Source: Symsagittifera roscoffensis (taxonomy: Eukaryota; Xenacoelomorpha; Acoela; Convolutidae). From it: DNA of 52,741 bases. Positions 30,050-40,500 of the stretch are shown here, piece after piece. Below the pieces are notes generated by a model, which saw nothing but the letters and a program-made list of their open reading frames with translations, searched no databases and was not told where the DNA came from. Position numbers and translations under genes: made by a program. The stretch spans positions 679-53,419 of the forward strand of contig NW_026971246.1 in NCBI RefSeq assembly GCF_963678635.1, read 5' to 3'. How positions within the stretch are numbered: position 1 is the first letter of the stretch; every line of letters starts with the position of its first letter.

Positions 30050-30348
30050 AAGTAACTAAGCGGATTGTTCCGACCCGGTTTTTAACGGCGTTCATGTATT
30101 TTGGGTATCCCGAGACCTAAGTATGGGGACGTTTTTATTTCTAGAGTGGGGGGGTATTTTGGTAGTGGCCTTTAAGCTGTAATGGGTTCCAGTCTCATGT
30201 CGCAAGCGAACCGAATTGGCTCCGACCGTTCTTGAGGCGGAAAAACACAAGAGATAGTGTCCCTGACTCTTGAGCCAATGGTTATAGGGCCTATTTTTCT
30301 TAAGCCTCATATGTGACTAAAGTAGGCGACTGTTACATAGTGTTTTTA

Positions 30349-30365
30349 TGGCGCTCCTGGGTGTT
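30349..30365 (+). promoter_or_regulatory. Element 2 primer-binding-like site
   Basis: TGGCGCTCCTGGGTGTT begins 11 nt after the LTR end and is identical to the site in Element 1. The TGG start fits annealing to a tRNA CCA end. The primer tRNA is not identified. Confidence 0.65.
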
Positions 30366-30817
30366 TTTACGACATCATGACTACGGAGTCGAACCCACTT
30401 GACACAGCTCCGGGCTACATGCCCATTCTAGAGTACCGGTGGTACGGTTCAGCGGGAACGTGTAAACCTTCCGGTTGTACCGTGATAGCTTTTTAAGAAA
30501 ACTCAAGAAAACTTCCTGGTACGCTCTCCGAACGAGGCTTAGCTAACCGAGTAGAGGGGGGCAACTAGGGGGACAAAAAAACGAGCAAAAAAGGAAAACA
30601 AATAGGAACAAAAACTATAAAACGAAAAAAGACAGTGACTTTGATACCAAATTAGTTGGATCGAACCTTTGTATTAATTAAATAGTATACACATACTGTT
30701 TTACAAGACCGATCGTTTCGATCAATCTAGCAATTTTTCGATCAACTAGCAGTGACCTTGGTAGGGTGCCCGAGTGGGGGGCGTTGTTAAGGGTTTTTAG
30801 ATAGATTGCGACCCAAC

Positions 30818-30939
30818 CGGACCACTAGGAGACTTGACTGGAAAGGGTGACCAGTCGAGTGGGAAAGAGGTTCACAATGATCGAAACGGACCACCAAGAG
30901 ACTTGATTGGAAGAGGTGACCAGTCGAGTGGGAAAGTGG
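30818..30939 (+). repeat. Imperfect 53-bp tandem duplication in leader
   Basis: 30818-30870 and 30887-30939 share CGGACCAC at the start, GACTTGA-TGGAA in the middle and GGTGACCAGTCGAGTGGGAA at the end, with a few substitutions. Unit spacing is 69 bp. Function unknown. Confidence 0.75.
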
Positions 30940-31189
30940 GTCTGCTGTCAAGGGCAGAACAGAGACAACCAGCACAGGGCCACTACAAGAGGACGCACAG
31001 GGGTGTTCTCAAGTCGGACAACGGGTATCGTTAGAATCCACATTACATTATAGGAAATAAGTGTAAAATTGGATAAGCGGAGTCCCATTGTTTTGAAACA
31101 GTTTTTACTCAAGCAGACCTGGAAACAGGTCTACGGTTTTCTCAAGAGAGGTTTAGCACCCGGCGCTTAAGGGATTTTTCGGCTTAAGA

Positions 31190-31268
31190 GGGGGGCTAAA
31201 CAGGGGGGAGGTTAGCAGGGGGGCTGGTAAGGATAGAGGTTGGCGGTTGTAAATTGTAAAAAGGGGGG
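31190..31268 (+). repeat. Four G6 tracts, possible G-quadruplex
   Basis: Runs of six G lie at 31190-31195, 31203-31208, 31218-31223 and 31263-31268 on the coding strand. The first three are close enough for a quadruplex; the fourth needs a long loop. In the RNA leader such a structure could affect translation or dimerisation. Inference only. Confidence 0.4.
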
Positions 31269-31970
31269 AATTAGAGTAACTAGTTAATCGACATCGTTGA
31301 TTTAGTTACATTAGCCATCAACACGCGTGGTAACAATAGGTGGACATCCAAAACTTATCTCGAGTTAAGATTGGTACGCTGGTTGGATCGGTAGGGGGGA
31401 ACGGATATAGACAGTTTTCGTGACACCTCATAAGACGACTAGTGGGGGGAGGAAAACGCGTGGCAATTAGGTACCAGACATTTTTTTTGAAAGAAGGTTG
31501 ACATTTGTCTCCTTTGAATTTTAGGTGGGTCGATTACTCTGTTTTGTTATTTTTTCGGTACAGAATTTTATTTTTTCTATAGACATTGTTGCGTTTTGGG
31601 GAAGATTTGCGATTGCTTTTTAATACAAACAGGTGATCACAAGATACCTGCACACAAGTTGTGGCTCCCAATTGCTGGGAACATTCAAAAAGAGGCAACT
31701 AAAAAAGGGGGGCCAGATTTGGCAACCAAGAGAGGGTTTTTGGGAAAATTTTCACTAGAGCTTGAGTGGTGGTACAAGGTACAGACAACCAAGGAGTCCC
31801 TACAACGAAGAAGAAAGAAATCCTATATCCAGACACTCAGTAACGAGTCTTGGGACACTACCGAACTAGTCTAGGGACATTGCAGTCTGGGGACAGTCTT
31901 GGAGCAACACAGTCTTGGGACAGTGCAACTTTGGGGCAGTCTTGGACCAGAGCAGTCTTGGTACGAAGCG

Positions 31971-32320
31971 GTCTTGGGACATTGGTCTTGGGACATTGGT
32001 CTTGGGACGTTAGTCTTGGGACATTAGTCTTGGGCCATTGGTCTTGGGACATTGGTCTTGGGACATTGGTCTTGGGACGTTAGTCTTGGGACATTAGTCT
32101 TGGGCCATTGGTCTTGGGACGTTAGTCTTGGGACATTGGTCTTGGGCTATTGGTCTTGGGACGTTAGTCTTGGGACATTGGTCTTGGGACGTTAGTCTTG
32201 GGACATTAGTCTTGGGCCATTGGTCTTGGGACGTTAGTCTTGGGACATTGGTCTTGGGACGTTAGTCTTGGGACGTTGGTCTTGGGACGTTAGCCTTGGG
32301 CCATTGGTCTTGGGACGCTG
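31971..32320 (+). repeat. 14-bp minisatellite, 25 copies
   Basis: Tandem GTCTTGGGACATTG with variants at the ACATTG end (ACGTTA, CCATTG, ACATTA). The array is 350 bp, exactly 25 units. Degenerate GTCTTGG units extend left to about 31855. A 14-bp period is not a multiple of three, and the array lies in the untranslated leader, so it does not code. It is absent from Element 1. Confidence 0.93.
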
Positions 32321-32610
32321 GTCTAAAGGTACCAACGAGAAGTACTGGGACAACGCTGAACGGTCTTGGGACGGTAAAGAGAAAGTCTTGGAACAGCATT
32401 AGGAAGGGGGTACTACAAAAGTAATAGGTTAGGTTGAAGCACCAAGTATAACAACACGTTCCCTATCCTAACCTAACACGAAAAGAGCTTACAAGAGTTC
32501 AAGAAAAATTGTTTTTAGCGAATTATTAATTTCTTTTTCCTTGGAGTTTTTAAACCTTAGAATAGAATTTTTGTAGATAATAATATTGTAAATAATAACA
32601 ATTGTAAATA

Positions 32611-35600
32611 ATGAGGCGGAGCAGGGTACCGGTAGCTGAAAAAAGATCGACCGAAGCAAGGTATAATTCGTCGCTACGCAAAGCAACACCAATGGGTCCG
32701 AAGATAACAAAGAAGAACTTTTCAGTTAACATGGTCAGCACAAGGAGTACAGCGGAGAACAGGGCGAAAGAGGGCACGGAAGGGGAGAGAGTAGAACCCA
32801 CCATCGAGATTGATCTAGAGACACCCGATCAAAGTGTGGATGAAACAGGGAAGATGGCGACAGAGTCAACTCCAATGCCCAATACAGAGGAACCGAACCA
32901 GAAACCCATAGAGTTCTCACCGATAGATGACGCGGAAGATGCAATAGGCAACATCGAAGAAACGGTGAAAGAAGACTCTCAAGTAAAGAGGACATCTTTT
33001 ACGGAAAAATTGGGAATAATGTTCGGAATAAAAACGAGAGAAAACGTGACTGAAGAGCCAAAAGCAGAAAGAGCACGAACATTTGGTACAGTGAGCACGA
33101 AAGCGACAGAAACCGGCCAGAATGAGGAACAAGCTAAAGCAGAGGCTATGGCCGAAGAGAAACCCACGGCTGACCATGAAGAGACTACCATTGAGCTGGG
33201 CGATTTGTTGGCGAAATTAAATCAGATCGACAAAAGACTTAAGAACAGTGAAGAAGACAGAGAGGTGATAAAAAAGGAGATAAGATACAACAAGCACGAG
33301 TATCTAGACAGTTATTTTAACCTAGCTAAAGCAACAGAGGAGAGACTCAAGGAAATGTCAGACAAGGTAGAGGCCACCAATGAAGAACGAGAAAAGAACA
33401 TCAAAACAGACATGCAACAGTTGAAGAACCGATATGATGATGTTAACAGCCAATTAGGGAGCCTGGAAAGGAGAATGGACACAATGAGCAAGAGTCAAGC
33501 AGAGAGTTCGTGTGCAATACAGGCGAAGTTGGATGCAATCTTGAGAGGTTCTACACCACAAGAGAGACCGGCAGCGGATCGTACGCAAGGCACCAGAGTT
33601 GATTTTGTAGAACCACAAAGAAACAAACGGCAATCGACACCGTTGCCCATACCCAGGGATGCGATAAGCATAGCACCAACAGCTGCGAAAACAATAATGA
33701 AGAGTGGAACGTCGAACACGACGACTGGTCCGGGAGATTCAACAGCCAACAGCAACTCAGGACCGGATGCTATGACATGGGCCAGCACTTGGGAGATGAT
33801 GAACAGGACTCTAGAGGCCTTCGCCACGAGGAACACTGACTCGAGCGACAGGAGAGAGGGAAAATCAAGAAAAACATTCAAGAAGCCAAAAGAATTCAAA
33901 GATGACTCCGATGGATGCATTGACACTTGGGTGGAAGTGATGAGACTACATCTAGAGCAAGATAACTTGAGTGACGAAAGACAAGCGTGCACAGCCATAC
34001 TCAGCAATTTAGAAGGCACGGCATTAAAGTGGGTGGTTGCGAAGAAAGAAGAAGAACGCGACACCGCGGACAAAATCTTTGAAATACTGTTGAACAGATT
34101 CGGCTCAGGCATGAAGGGTCATCAAGCGATGATGCGATTTGAAAAAAGGAGACAGAGGGACGACGAGTCAATAGATCGGTTCCTAGATGACCTCGAGAGC
34201 TTGAGAAGGAGGAGTGACCCAGAGGAGTCGACAAACAGACGGAACTTTAGCATTGCCTCGAAGTTCATTGATGGGGTGAAAAGTGATGACTTAAGGACAA
34301 TGTTAGCAACATACTACACGTTGTCGAAGGACAGCGCACCCACCCCAGAAGAAATGAGACAGAAATCAAGAGAATACATGCTGATGAAACCTAAGAAGTA
34401 CTCATATTCTGAAAACAGGAACACGCAAGGGGGAAGCCAACCCCAGAGGTCATCATGGTACAAACCTAGAGATGATATGGATAAGCGCAGATCATGCGCG
34501 AACTGCGGGTCAGCGGATCATCATGTGGCTGACTGCACAACGTACAAACAAGGCATGAAGAGCCTAGGTTATGCACCGGATGAGGAGGACATGAGTCAGA
34601 TGGAGGAACACGAGTACTATAATGGCTTAATCATCAAGATAGGCGCCAGATGTTTTTTCTGTAACCAGGAGGGGCACTTCAGAATGGATTGTCCCTTGTT
34701 CTGGGAAGCGGTCAAGGACCAGAATCACCCCAAACATAAGTTGGCATTAGCGGCGGTGCAGAATCAGCGGAACAGGCAAAACGAGTTCGAATCTAGGAAC
34801 TTAGGGGCACCAAACACCGAATTGCCGACGAAGACAGTGAAAGCTGTAACACATGTTAGCGGTGCGTTAGAGTCCGCGGCCGGGAGCTCTCTAGAGATAA
34901 ATTATGAGAGAGCGGCGACGGAAGCAATTGCCAAAGTGAAACAAGATCTGGCTGCGAAAGAAATAGAGCAACGACTAAAGTTGGAGATCGAGAGACAGAA
35001 TTTTAACGAAGCATTAACCGGAACGAACGTAGTACCAGAGGCTAGAACGGGCTCAACAAAGAACGGGAATTGTAACACCGTGAAAATGGTGACAGGTAAA
35101 CCCTTTGGAATATCGAAAATCGGAGCAAGAATAATGTCGATAATCACAGTGGGCGGCCACGAGGTGACTAGAAACTTGAGCGAGCCGAGCGACCAGACGT
35201 TAATGCACATTGACGTGTATGCAGACTACTTGAGTGGAATAAGTCCACGAACTACTTCTAGAGCGCTCAGGGCACTACTCACGAGAGGGGGCAGCAAGTC
35301 GGTACGTGTTGATAACAGATACACTGAAGCTTACGGTCCACACGAGGTTATGCTAAACATAGATGGAATCAACATCTATACCAAGACGATGATAACATGC
35401 GACGAAGACCTGATTGGACAAATCTATGTAGGGAAGGAGGAATTGAAAGTAAGATCGATTGGACACTGTGCTATGCTTGAAGAAGATGCAATGCACATCG
35501 GAACGGAAGCAGACGTGACAGGGCACGTGTTGGACATAAGTGGAAAGAAGACTCAGTTACGTGGGTTACTTGACACGGGAGCGGTCTTGAGTGTCATACC

Positions 35601-37548
35601 AATTGAGACTTGGGAGCGAATGGGCTTCAACAAAGATGATTTGATAGACTCGAGAATACGGCTGTCAGCTGCGAACAAAGGGGCCCTTCGGGTGCTAGGC
35701 AGGACGCCGATAATAGCCCTCAATTTGGGAGAACGTAACCTGTGGATGAGCTTCATCGTGGTAGAAAACCTGGATGAATCTGACCAATTCATTTTGGGCA
35801 GAGACTTCATCAGGAATTTCGACGTAACGATTGATCTAAATAATGCAATGTTCAGGATACGGAACCCGGATAGGAGGTACGCAATCAAACCGGTAAATTT
35901 AATAATGGCAAATGAAAACAAAGCACCGGTATTCTTGAGTAGGAGAGTGAGGCTAAAAGCTAATGAAGCAGCAATCGTGAGCTTGAGGATGAAAAACTAC
36001 AATGAACTAAGTGACAATAAGCAAGTATGTATAGTTCCAAACCCTAATAGTCAAAGTGCTGCTGTTTTAGGAAGATCATTTTCGATAACGAAGAGTGGTC
36101 TCTGCGTCAGTGTCTTGTTGAATACCCTTGACATACCGATCACGATACAGAGAGGGAGGAAACTGGGATATGCTTTGCCGGTTAAAACTCGATATGAAAC
36201 GATTGAGAACTTAAAACAAAATGAAGTTGTTGATTGTCCCAATCACAGGGATAAAATTTGTATCTTGAGACGATTGCAAAAAATTAAATATTCTTCAGGC
36301 CTTATTAAATCACTTAAGTCAGAAACGGACGATGGGCTGTCGAGCTGTTCAAACTTTCCAGAGCGACCCACACTAGATGAGATGCAGACAGATAAACCGG
36401 TTCTGCCGGAGATTGAACATCTGAGGGGCAAACTGAAAGATGAACAGCTCGAAGCCATCAAAGACGTACTAGAGCGGAACGAAGAAGTTTTCTCGAGGCA
36501 TAAGGCGGATATCGGGTGTTGTAATTTTGTGGAGCATGAAATAGAACTTGAGGAAAACGCGGTACCGCACAGGGAGGGGGCGAGGCGTATGACCCCACAC
36601 AAATCGGACGCGTGTAGAAAAGAAATCGAGACGTTACTAGAGTATGACATGATAGAACCATCCAAGTCACCGTGGGCGTGTGGAGTAGTGATGGCCAAAA
36701 AGAAAGGCGACCAGTTGAGGTTCTGTTGTGACTTTCGATACCTGAACTCCGTCACGGTGAAGGATGCCTATCCCATACCCAGAATTGATGAAAGCCTCTC
36801 GAAGTTAGGTGATGCAAAATTTTTTACGACTCTTGATTTAGGTTCGGCTTTTTGGCAGGTACCATTAAGGAAACAAGACAGGGACAAGACAGGGTTCGCC
36901 TGCGAGTTAGGTCTGTTTCAATGGAAACGGATGCCGTTTGGACTCTGCAATGCCACAGCCACGTTTCAACGGCTGATGGCACACGCGCTGATAGGCGTGA
37001 CGAAGAAGTACGGCAACCTGGTAATGTGCTATGTGGACGACGTGGTAATAGCAACGCCAACACTAGAAGACCACATTGAGAGACTTGATGAGGTGTTCGC
37101 GTGCATGAAAAGATCGGGGCTGAAGTGCAAACCATCAAAGTGTGAAATACTCAAGGACTCAATAAAATATTTGGGCAGGATGGTAGACAAGCACGGCATC
37201 AGACCTGACCCAGACGCCGTGGAAGCAGTCCTAACCTGGAAATCACCGAAGACAGAGCACCAGTTGATGAGCTTCCTGGGCTTCGCTAACTATTACAGGG
37301 AGTTCATCAAAGGCTACGCGGACAAGGTATACCCGATGCAACAATTAATGAGACACAAGGGCAAGAAGTTCACGTGGAACAACGCAGCAGAAGAGTCATT
37401 CCAGAGAATAAAGAAAGAGCTATGTGAGGCACCAGTACTGGGTATGCCGACTGAGAAGGGGATGTACGTGCTGGACACAGATGCGTCGGTAGTCGCGATT
37501 TCTGGGTTCTCCATCAAGAACAAGAATGGAATGGGAAGACAGTCTTGA
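32611..37548 (+). CDS. Element 2 gag-pol, N-terminal part (gag, protease, RT, start of RNase H)
   Basis: 1,645 codons from ATG 32611; the start agrees in place with Element 1 (MVSTRS matching MVETRS). Order: charged disordered N-terminus; coiled coil about 190-310; capsid-like region about 425-590; CCHC knuckles near 629 and 681; protease DTGA near 988; RT with YVDD near 1474; and RNase H beginning with the DTDAS motif near 1621. The frame runs out at TGA 37546-37548, 14 residues after it diverges from Element 1. The true frame is displaced by one base near 37507, consistent with a 1-nt deletion. No slippery site is seen, so a programmed shift is unlikely. The rest of Pol is the next entry. 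Confidence 0.93.
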   Translation: MRRSRVPVAEKRSTEARYNSSLRKATPMGPKITKKNFSVNMVSTRSTAENRAKEGTEGERVEPTIEIDLETPDQSVDETGKMATESTPMPNTEEPNQKPIEFSPIDDAEDAIGNIEETVKEDSQVKRTSFTEKLGIMFGIKTRENVTEEPKAERARTFGTVSTKATETGQNEEQAKAEAMAEEKPTADHEETTIELGDLLAKLNQIDKRLKNSEEDREVIKKEIRYNKHEYLDSYFNLAKATEERLKEMSDKVEATNEEREKNIKTDMQQLKNRYDDVNSQLGSLERRMDTMSKSQAESSCAIQAKLDAILRGSTPQERPAADRTQGTRVDFVEPQRNKRQSTPLPIPRDAISIAPTAAKTIMKSGTSNTTTGPGDSTANSNSGPDAMTWASTWEMMNRTLEAFATRNTDSSDRREGKSRKTFKKPKEFKDDSDGCIDTWVEVMRLHLEQDNLSDERQACTAILSNLEGTALKWVVAKKEEERDTADKIFEILLNRFGSGMKGHQAMMRFEKRRQRDDESIDRFLDDLESLRRRSDPEESTNRRNFSIASKFIDGVKSDDLRTMLATYYTLSKDSAPTPEEMRQKSREYMLMKPKKYSYSENRNTQGGSQPQRSSWYKPRDDMDKRRSCANCGSADHHVADCTTYKQGMKSLGYAPDEEDMSQMEEHEYYNGLIIKIGARCFFCNQEGHFRMDCPLFWEAVKDQNHPKHKLALAAVQNQRNRQNEFESRNLGAPNTELPTKTVKAVTHVSGALESAAGSSLEINYERAATEAIAKVKQDLAAKEIEQRLKLEIERQNFNEALTGTNVVPEARTGSTKNGNCNTVKMVTGKPFGISKIGARIMSIITVGGHEVTRNLSEPSDQTLMHIDVYADYLSGISPRTTSRALRALLTRGGSKSVRVDNRYTEAYGPHEVMLNIDGINIYTKTMITCDEDLIGQIYVGKEELKVRSIGHCAMLEEDAMHIGTEADVTGHVLDISGKKTQLRGLLDTGAVLSVIPIETWERMGFNKDDLIDSRIRLSAANKGALRVLGRTPIIALNLGERNLWMSFIVVENLDESDQFILGRDFIRNFDVTIDLNNAMFRIRNPDRRYAIKPVNLIMANENKAPVFLSRRVRLKANEAAIVSLRMKNYNELSDNKQVCIVPNPNSQSAAVLGRSFSITKSGLCVSVLLNTLDIPITIQRGRKLGYALPVKTRYETIENLKQNEVVDCPNHRDKICILRRLQKIKYSSGLIKSLKSETDDGLSSCSNFPERPTLDEMQTDKPVLPEIEHLRGKLKDEQLEAIKDVLERNEEVFSRHKADIGCCNFVEHEIELEENAVPHREGARRMTPHKSDACRKEIETLLEYDMIEPSKSPWACGVVMAKKKGDQLRFCCDFRYLNSVTVKDAYPIPRIDESLSKLGDAKFFTTLDLGSAFWQVPLRKQDRDKTGFACELGLFQWKRMPFGLCNATATFQRLMAHALIGVTKKYGNLVMCYVDDVVIATPTLEDHIERLDEVFACMKRSGLKCKPSKCEILKDSIKYLGRMVDKHGIRPDPDAVEAVLTWKSPKTEHQLMSFLGFANYYREFIKGYADKVYPMQQLMRHKGKKFTWNNAAEESFQRIKKELCEAPVLGMPTEKGMYVLDTDASVVAISGFSIKNKNGMGRQS

Positions 37549-40500
37549 GACCAATAGCATACGGGAGCAAAGTCCTAAGTGACACAGAAATGAAGTACGG
37601 AGCACCGAAAGCAGAGATGTTCGCAGTGGTCACCTTTGTCGAGAAATACAGAGCGTACCTAGGCAGTGAACCTTTCAAGCTGCGAGTAGATAACCGAGCA
37701 TTAAGCTGGCTGAAAACGTACTCAATGGACCAGAGCTACATTGGGAGATGGATAGTTCGCTTGGACGGATACAACATGATAATTGAACATAGAACGCGAG
37801 ACAAACATCAAAATGCCGACAGCTTGAGCAAGAAGACGGAGTTCTACGAGAGACAAGAACAAAGAGAGGCGGACAGACCTGAGATCAAAGATGGTTTCTC
37901 CTTTATGGACAAAGAAACATACGACAGTCTTCCACTCACGAGATGGCTGGACAAATCAGGTAAACCGATTGAAGATCATCCCGAATTGCCAAAAGAGTCT
38001 CTTGAAAAGACCATCTTGAAGAAAAGCAGAGGGATTCCGGTAGGAATAATGCTCAAGTCCAAAATCGTGAGGGAAACACTCAAGGCAAAAGGTCACGATC
38101 TCACCCAGGTAGAGGAGGGAACAGTCCAAATAGATGAAGACTTAATGAGGTTGCTTGAGAAACTATCGGATGACAAACCCGTGATCCAAGGGAAAAGTCA
38201 GGAGGCACCGGAACTAACCATACTTCGGAGAGAAAAAACAGTGAACAATACTGACGTCTCAAAAGGAATCACCACTGATAGCAAGGAAGTTGTGCGATCA
38301 CTAGTTGAGAAAATCCCCGAAAAAATTCTGGAGCAAACAAAAGTCAGGGATAAGAAAGTGACATTCAGAGAAGAAATTGAACACCTGGGATTAGATCAAG
38401 AGTCCGGGGAGTGGTCCAGATTCATGGAAGAAGACGAAACCGGAGAAGGAAAATTGTCCGGGGAGCGTAAAGAATGGGATGAAGACTCGGACGAGAACAG
38501 TGAGGATCAAGACAGTCTATGTATGATACTGGCGGAAGAGAAGATGAGACAGCACGACAGGGAATTACAGACAGATCCATCTTCAGGAACGTACAATCTG
38601 GAAATGCAAGAGGTACGAGGTGGAGAAGAGCTCGAGAAAATAGCAGTTTCAAGAAAGCCTCTTAGGGAACTATCGTGCAACTCAAACGTCAGAACGAATC
38701 TGGTACCAGAGGACGACATGAAGATCATGAAAAGGATAATATGTGTGAAACTGAGCGATGACATCCACAATCCTGGTGAGATGAATGGACAGATCATGGC
38801 GTTAAAGGAGCACGTTAAGGCGAGATATAGACTGTCTGACCTAATAAGGGCCCAGAAGAATGACAAAATGACAAGTAACCTCTCCAAATGGATCCATTCT
38901 GGAGTCAAGGAGAAGGGGGAACTTGAGGAAGACAGCTACAAGATCTTGAGCCAGTTCTACAAAGAAAAGAGAGACTTACTTTACCACACAGCGGAAGGGG
39001 TGGTAGCGTGCAAGAGAAGAGATGAGGAAAAGATATTACACAAACACAACCTCATCATACTACCACAACTGTACCAAACGGAAGTGCTCTTCAGATCACA
39101 CGACCAAATGGGCCATCAGGGGATAGATAAAGTACAACAAAGGATACTTCACAGGTTTGACTGGCCGGGAATGAGAAAAGCTTGCGAGAGATGGGTGAAT
39201 GCCTGCCTAGCATGCCTTCAAGTAAAAGACCCAAGGAAGATGAAGTTTCCCCTCAAGTCTGTCGAGAGTTCGGAATTCAATGAAGTGGTGCAGATAGACC
39301 ATCAGAAAATCTGTATGACGGAATCGGGTTATAACCAAATACTAGTTATAATAGATCACTTCACCAAGTTGGCGGAAGCAGTTCCGTGCCAGACAGCCTC
39401 AGCAGAGGAAACATGTGATCACCTGATAACGCATTGGATATCGCGGTATGGTTGCCCAATGACTTTCCAGTCAGACAACGGCAAGGCTTTTGTGGGGGAC
39501 TTAACAAAAGAATTGATGAAGAGGTCACACATTGCTCAAGCACACTCGACGACCTATCATCCACAGACCAATGGGTTGGTAGAAAGACAGAACAGGACAC
39601 TGGTCAACATGCTCAGGGTGTACTGCTCAAGGTACATGACGGACTGGGACAAATACCTGCCACAGGTAGTAGGAGCCTACAATAGTACCCAGCACTCTAC
39701 AACGGGTATCAGCCCTTTCATGATGTTGACGGGCAGGGAAAGGGCAATGCCTCTGACATTCTTCTATCCGGAGTACGAGGGGAAGAGGACGTCGCCTCAA
39801 GCATACGTGAAGGAGGCGATCAAAAGACAACAAGAGCTGAACGAGCTATGTCGGAGAAACACGGCACAAGCGCAAACGAGGCAACGCAAGAAATATGACG
39901 AAAAGATACTGAGAGCAAAGCCATACGAAGTGGGCCAATACGTGTGGGTCTTTCAAAACGTCATACCGCCCAAGGGAACAAAGAAACTACTCAAGAAATG
40001 GAGAGGACCGTTCATGATTACGGAAGTACATCAACAAGGAAGGTTCTATCGCTTGAGTACAGGGCGAGCAGCACATTACGAAAATCTGAAACCTCACGTT
40101 CCGTCCCCGGAGGATTGGTGCCTGCCGAAAGACATGGAGGGTCTTGACTACCTGGTGGTGGAACCAGCGTGCGAAGTGAATGAGAAAGGCACCAGAGAGA
40201 AAAATGATGGTAATGAGAACTTGAGTTTGGACGACAACGAAAAGATAGAAGTGGAGTCGGATGCAGGTTCATTTGTAGAAGAAGACTGGAACGATCCCGA
40301 GCAAAACGAGGTACCGAAGTGGATGGAACCGGATCGACCAACACCACCGGAAACCAGGACGGGCAATCGTAAACGAACAGGTATGAGGTACAATAGGTAC
40401 GGGGATGACTTCTTGATCGATAAGATACAGCCAGACAAGTTGGGCGATGAACTACTAAGCGCAGGCGAACTGGAGGCCGAAGAGGAATGGCAAGTGATTG

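Larger units (their letters stand above)
29450..30337 (+). repeat. Element 2 5' LTR, 888 bp
   Basis: Starts TGTGCCAGTC and ends CGACTGTTACA. Identical to 51166-52053 except for one base. It contains an 11-bp-arm palindrome at 29530-29552, GAAATTGC/GCAATTTC at 29637-29657, the conserved hairpin TTGATCCAT/ATGGATCAA at 30006-30028, and AATAAA at 30044-30049. By analogy U3 lies left of the poly(A) signal. A 125-codon open frame inside it is not supported as a gene. Confidence 0.95.
30366..32610 (+). other. Element 2 5' leader, non-coding
   Basis: About 2.2 kb without a supported gene. It contains a 53-bp tandem duplication (30818-30870 and 30887-30939), a run of G6 tracts on the coding strand (31190-31268, with more near 31395 and 31444) and a 14-bp minisatellite (31971-32320). 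Apart from the first ~25 nt around the PBS it shows no evident similarity to the Element 1 leader. Confidence 0.75.

Noticed and set aside
30092-30310. 72-codon antisense frame in the LTR that also appears within the RT-side frame at 3470-3607
   Set aside because: The shared sequence is LTR DNA; the apparent fusion to the LINE RT is chance read-through into the solo LTR.
31971-32320. CRISPR-like array
   Set aside because: The units are directly tandem 14-mers with no spacers, in a eukaryotic retroelement leader.
33495-34112. Long antisense frames opposite gag-pol (also opposite ORF2/ORF3, for example 15216-15683 and 45718-46401)
   Set aside because: Codon bias of the real frames opens the complementary strand; the translations have no motifs and are not conserved between the two elements.
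37500-37550. Programmed ribosomal frameshift in Element 2 gag-pol
   Set aside because: It lies within RNase H, no slippery heptamer is seen, and Element 1 is open across the same place. A 1-nt deletion or sequencing error is simpler.
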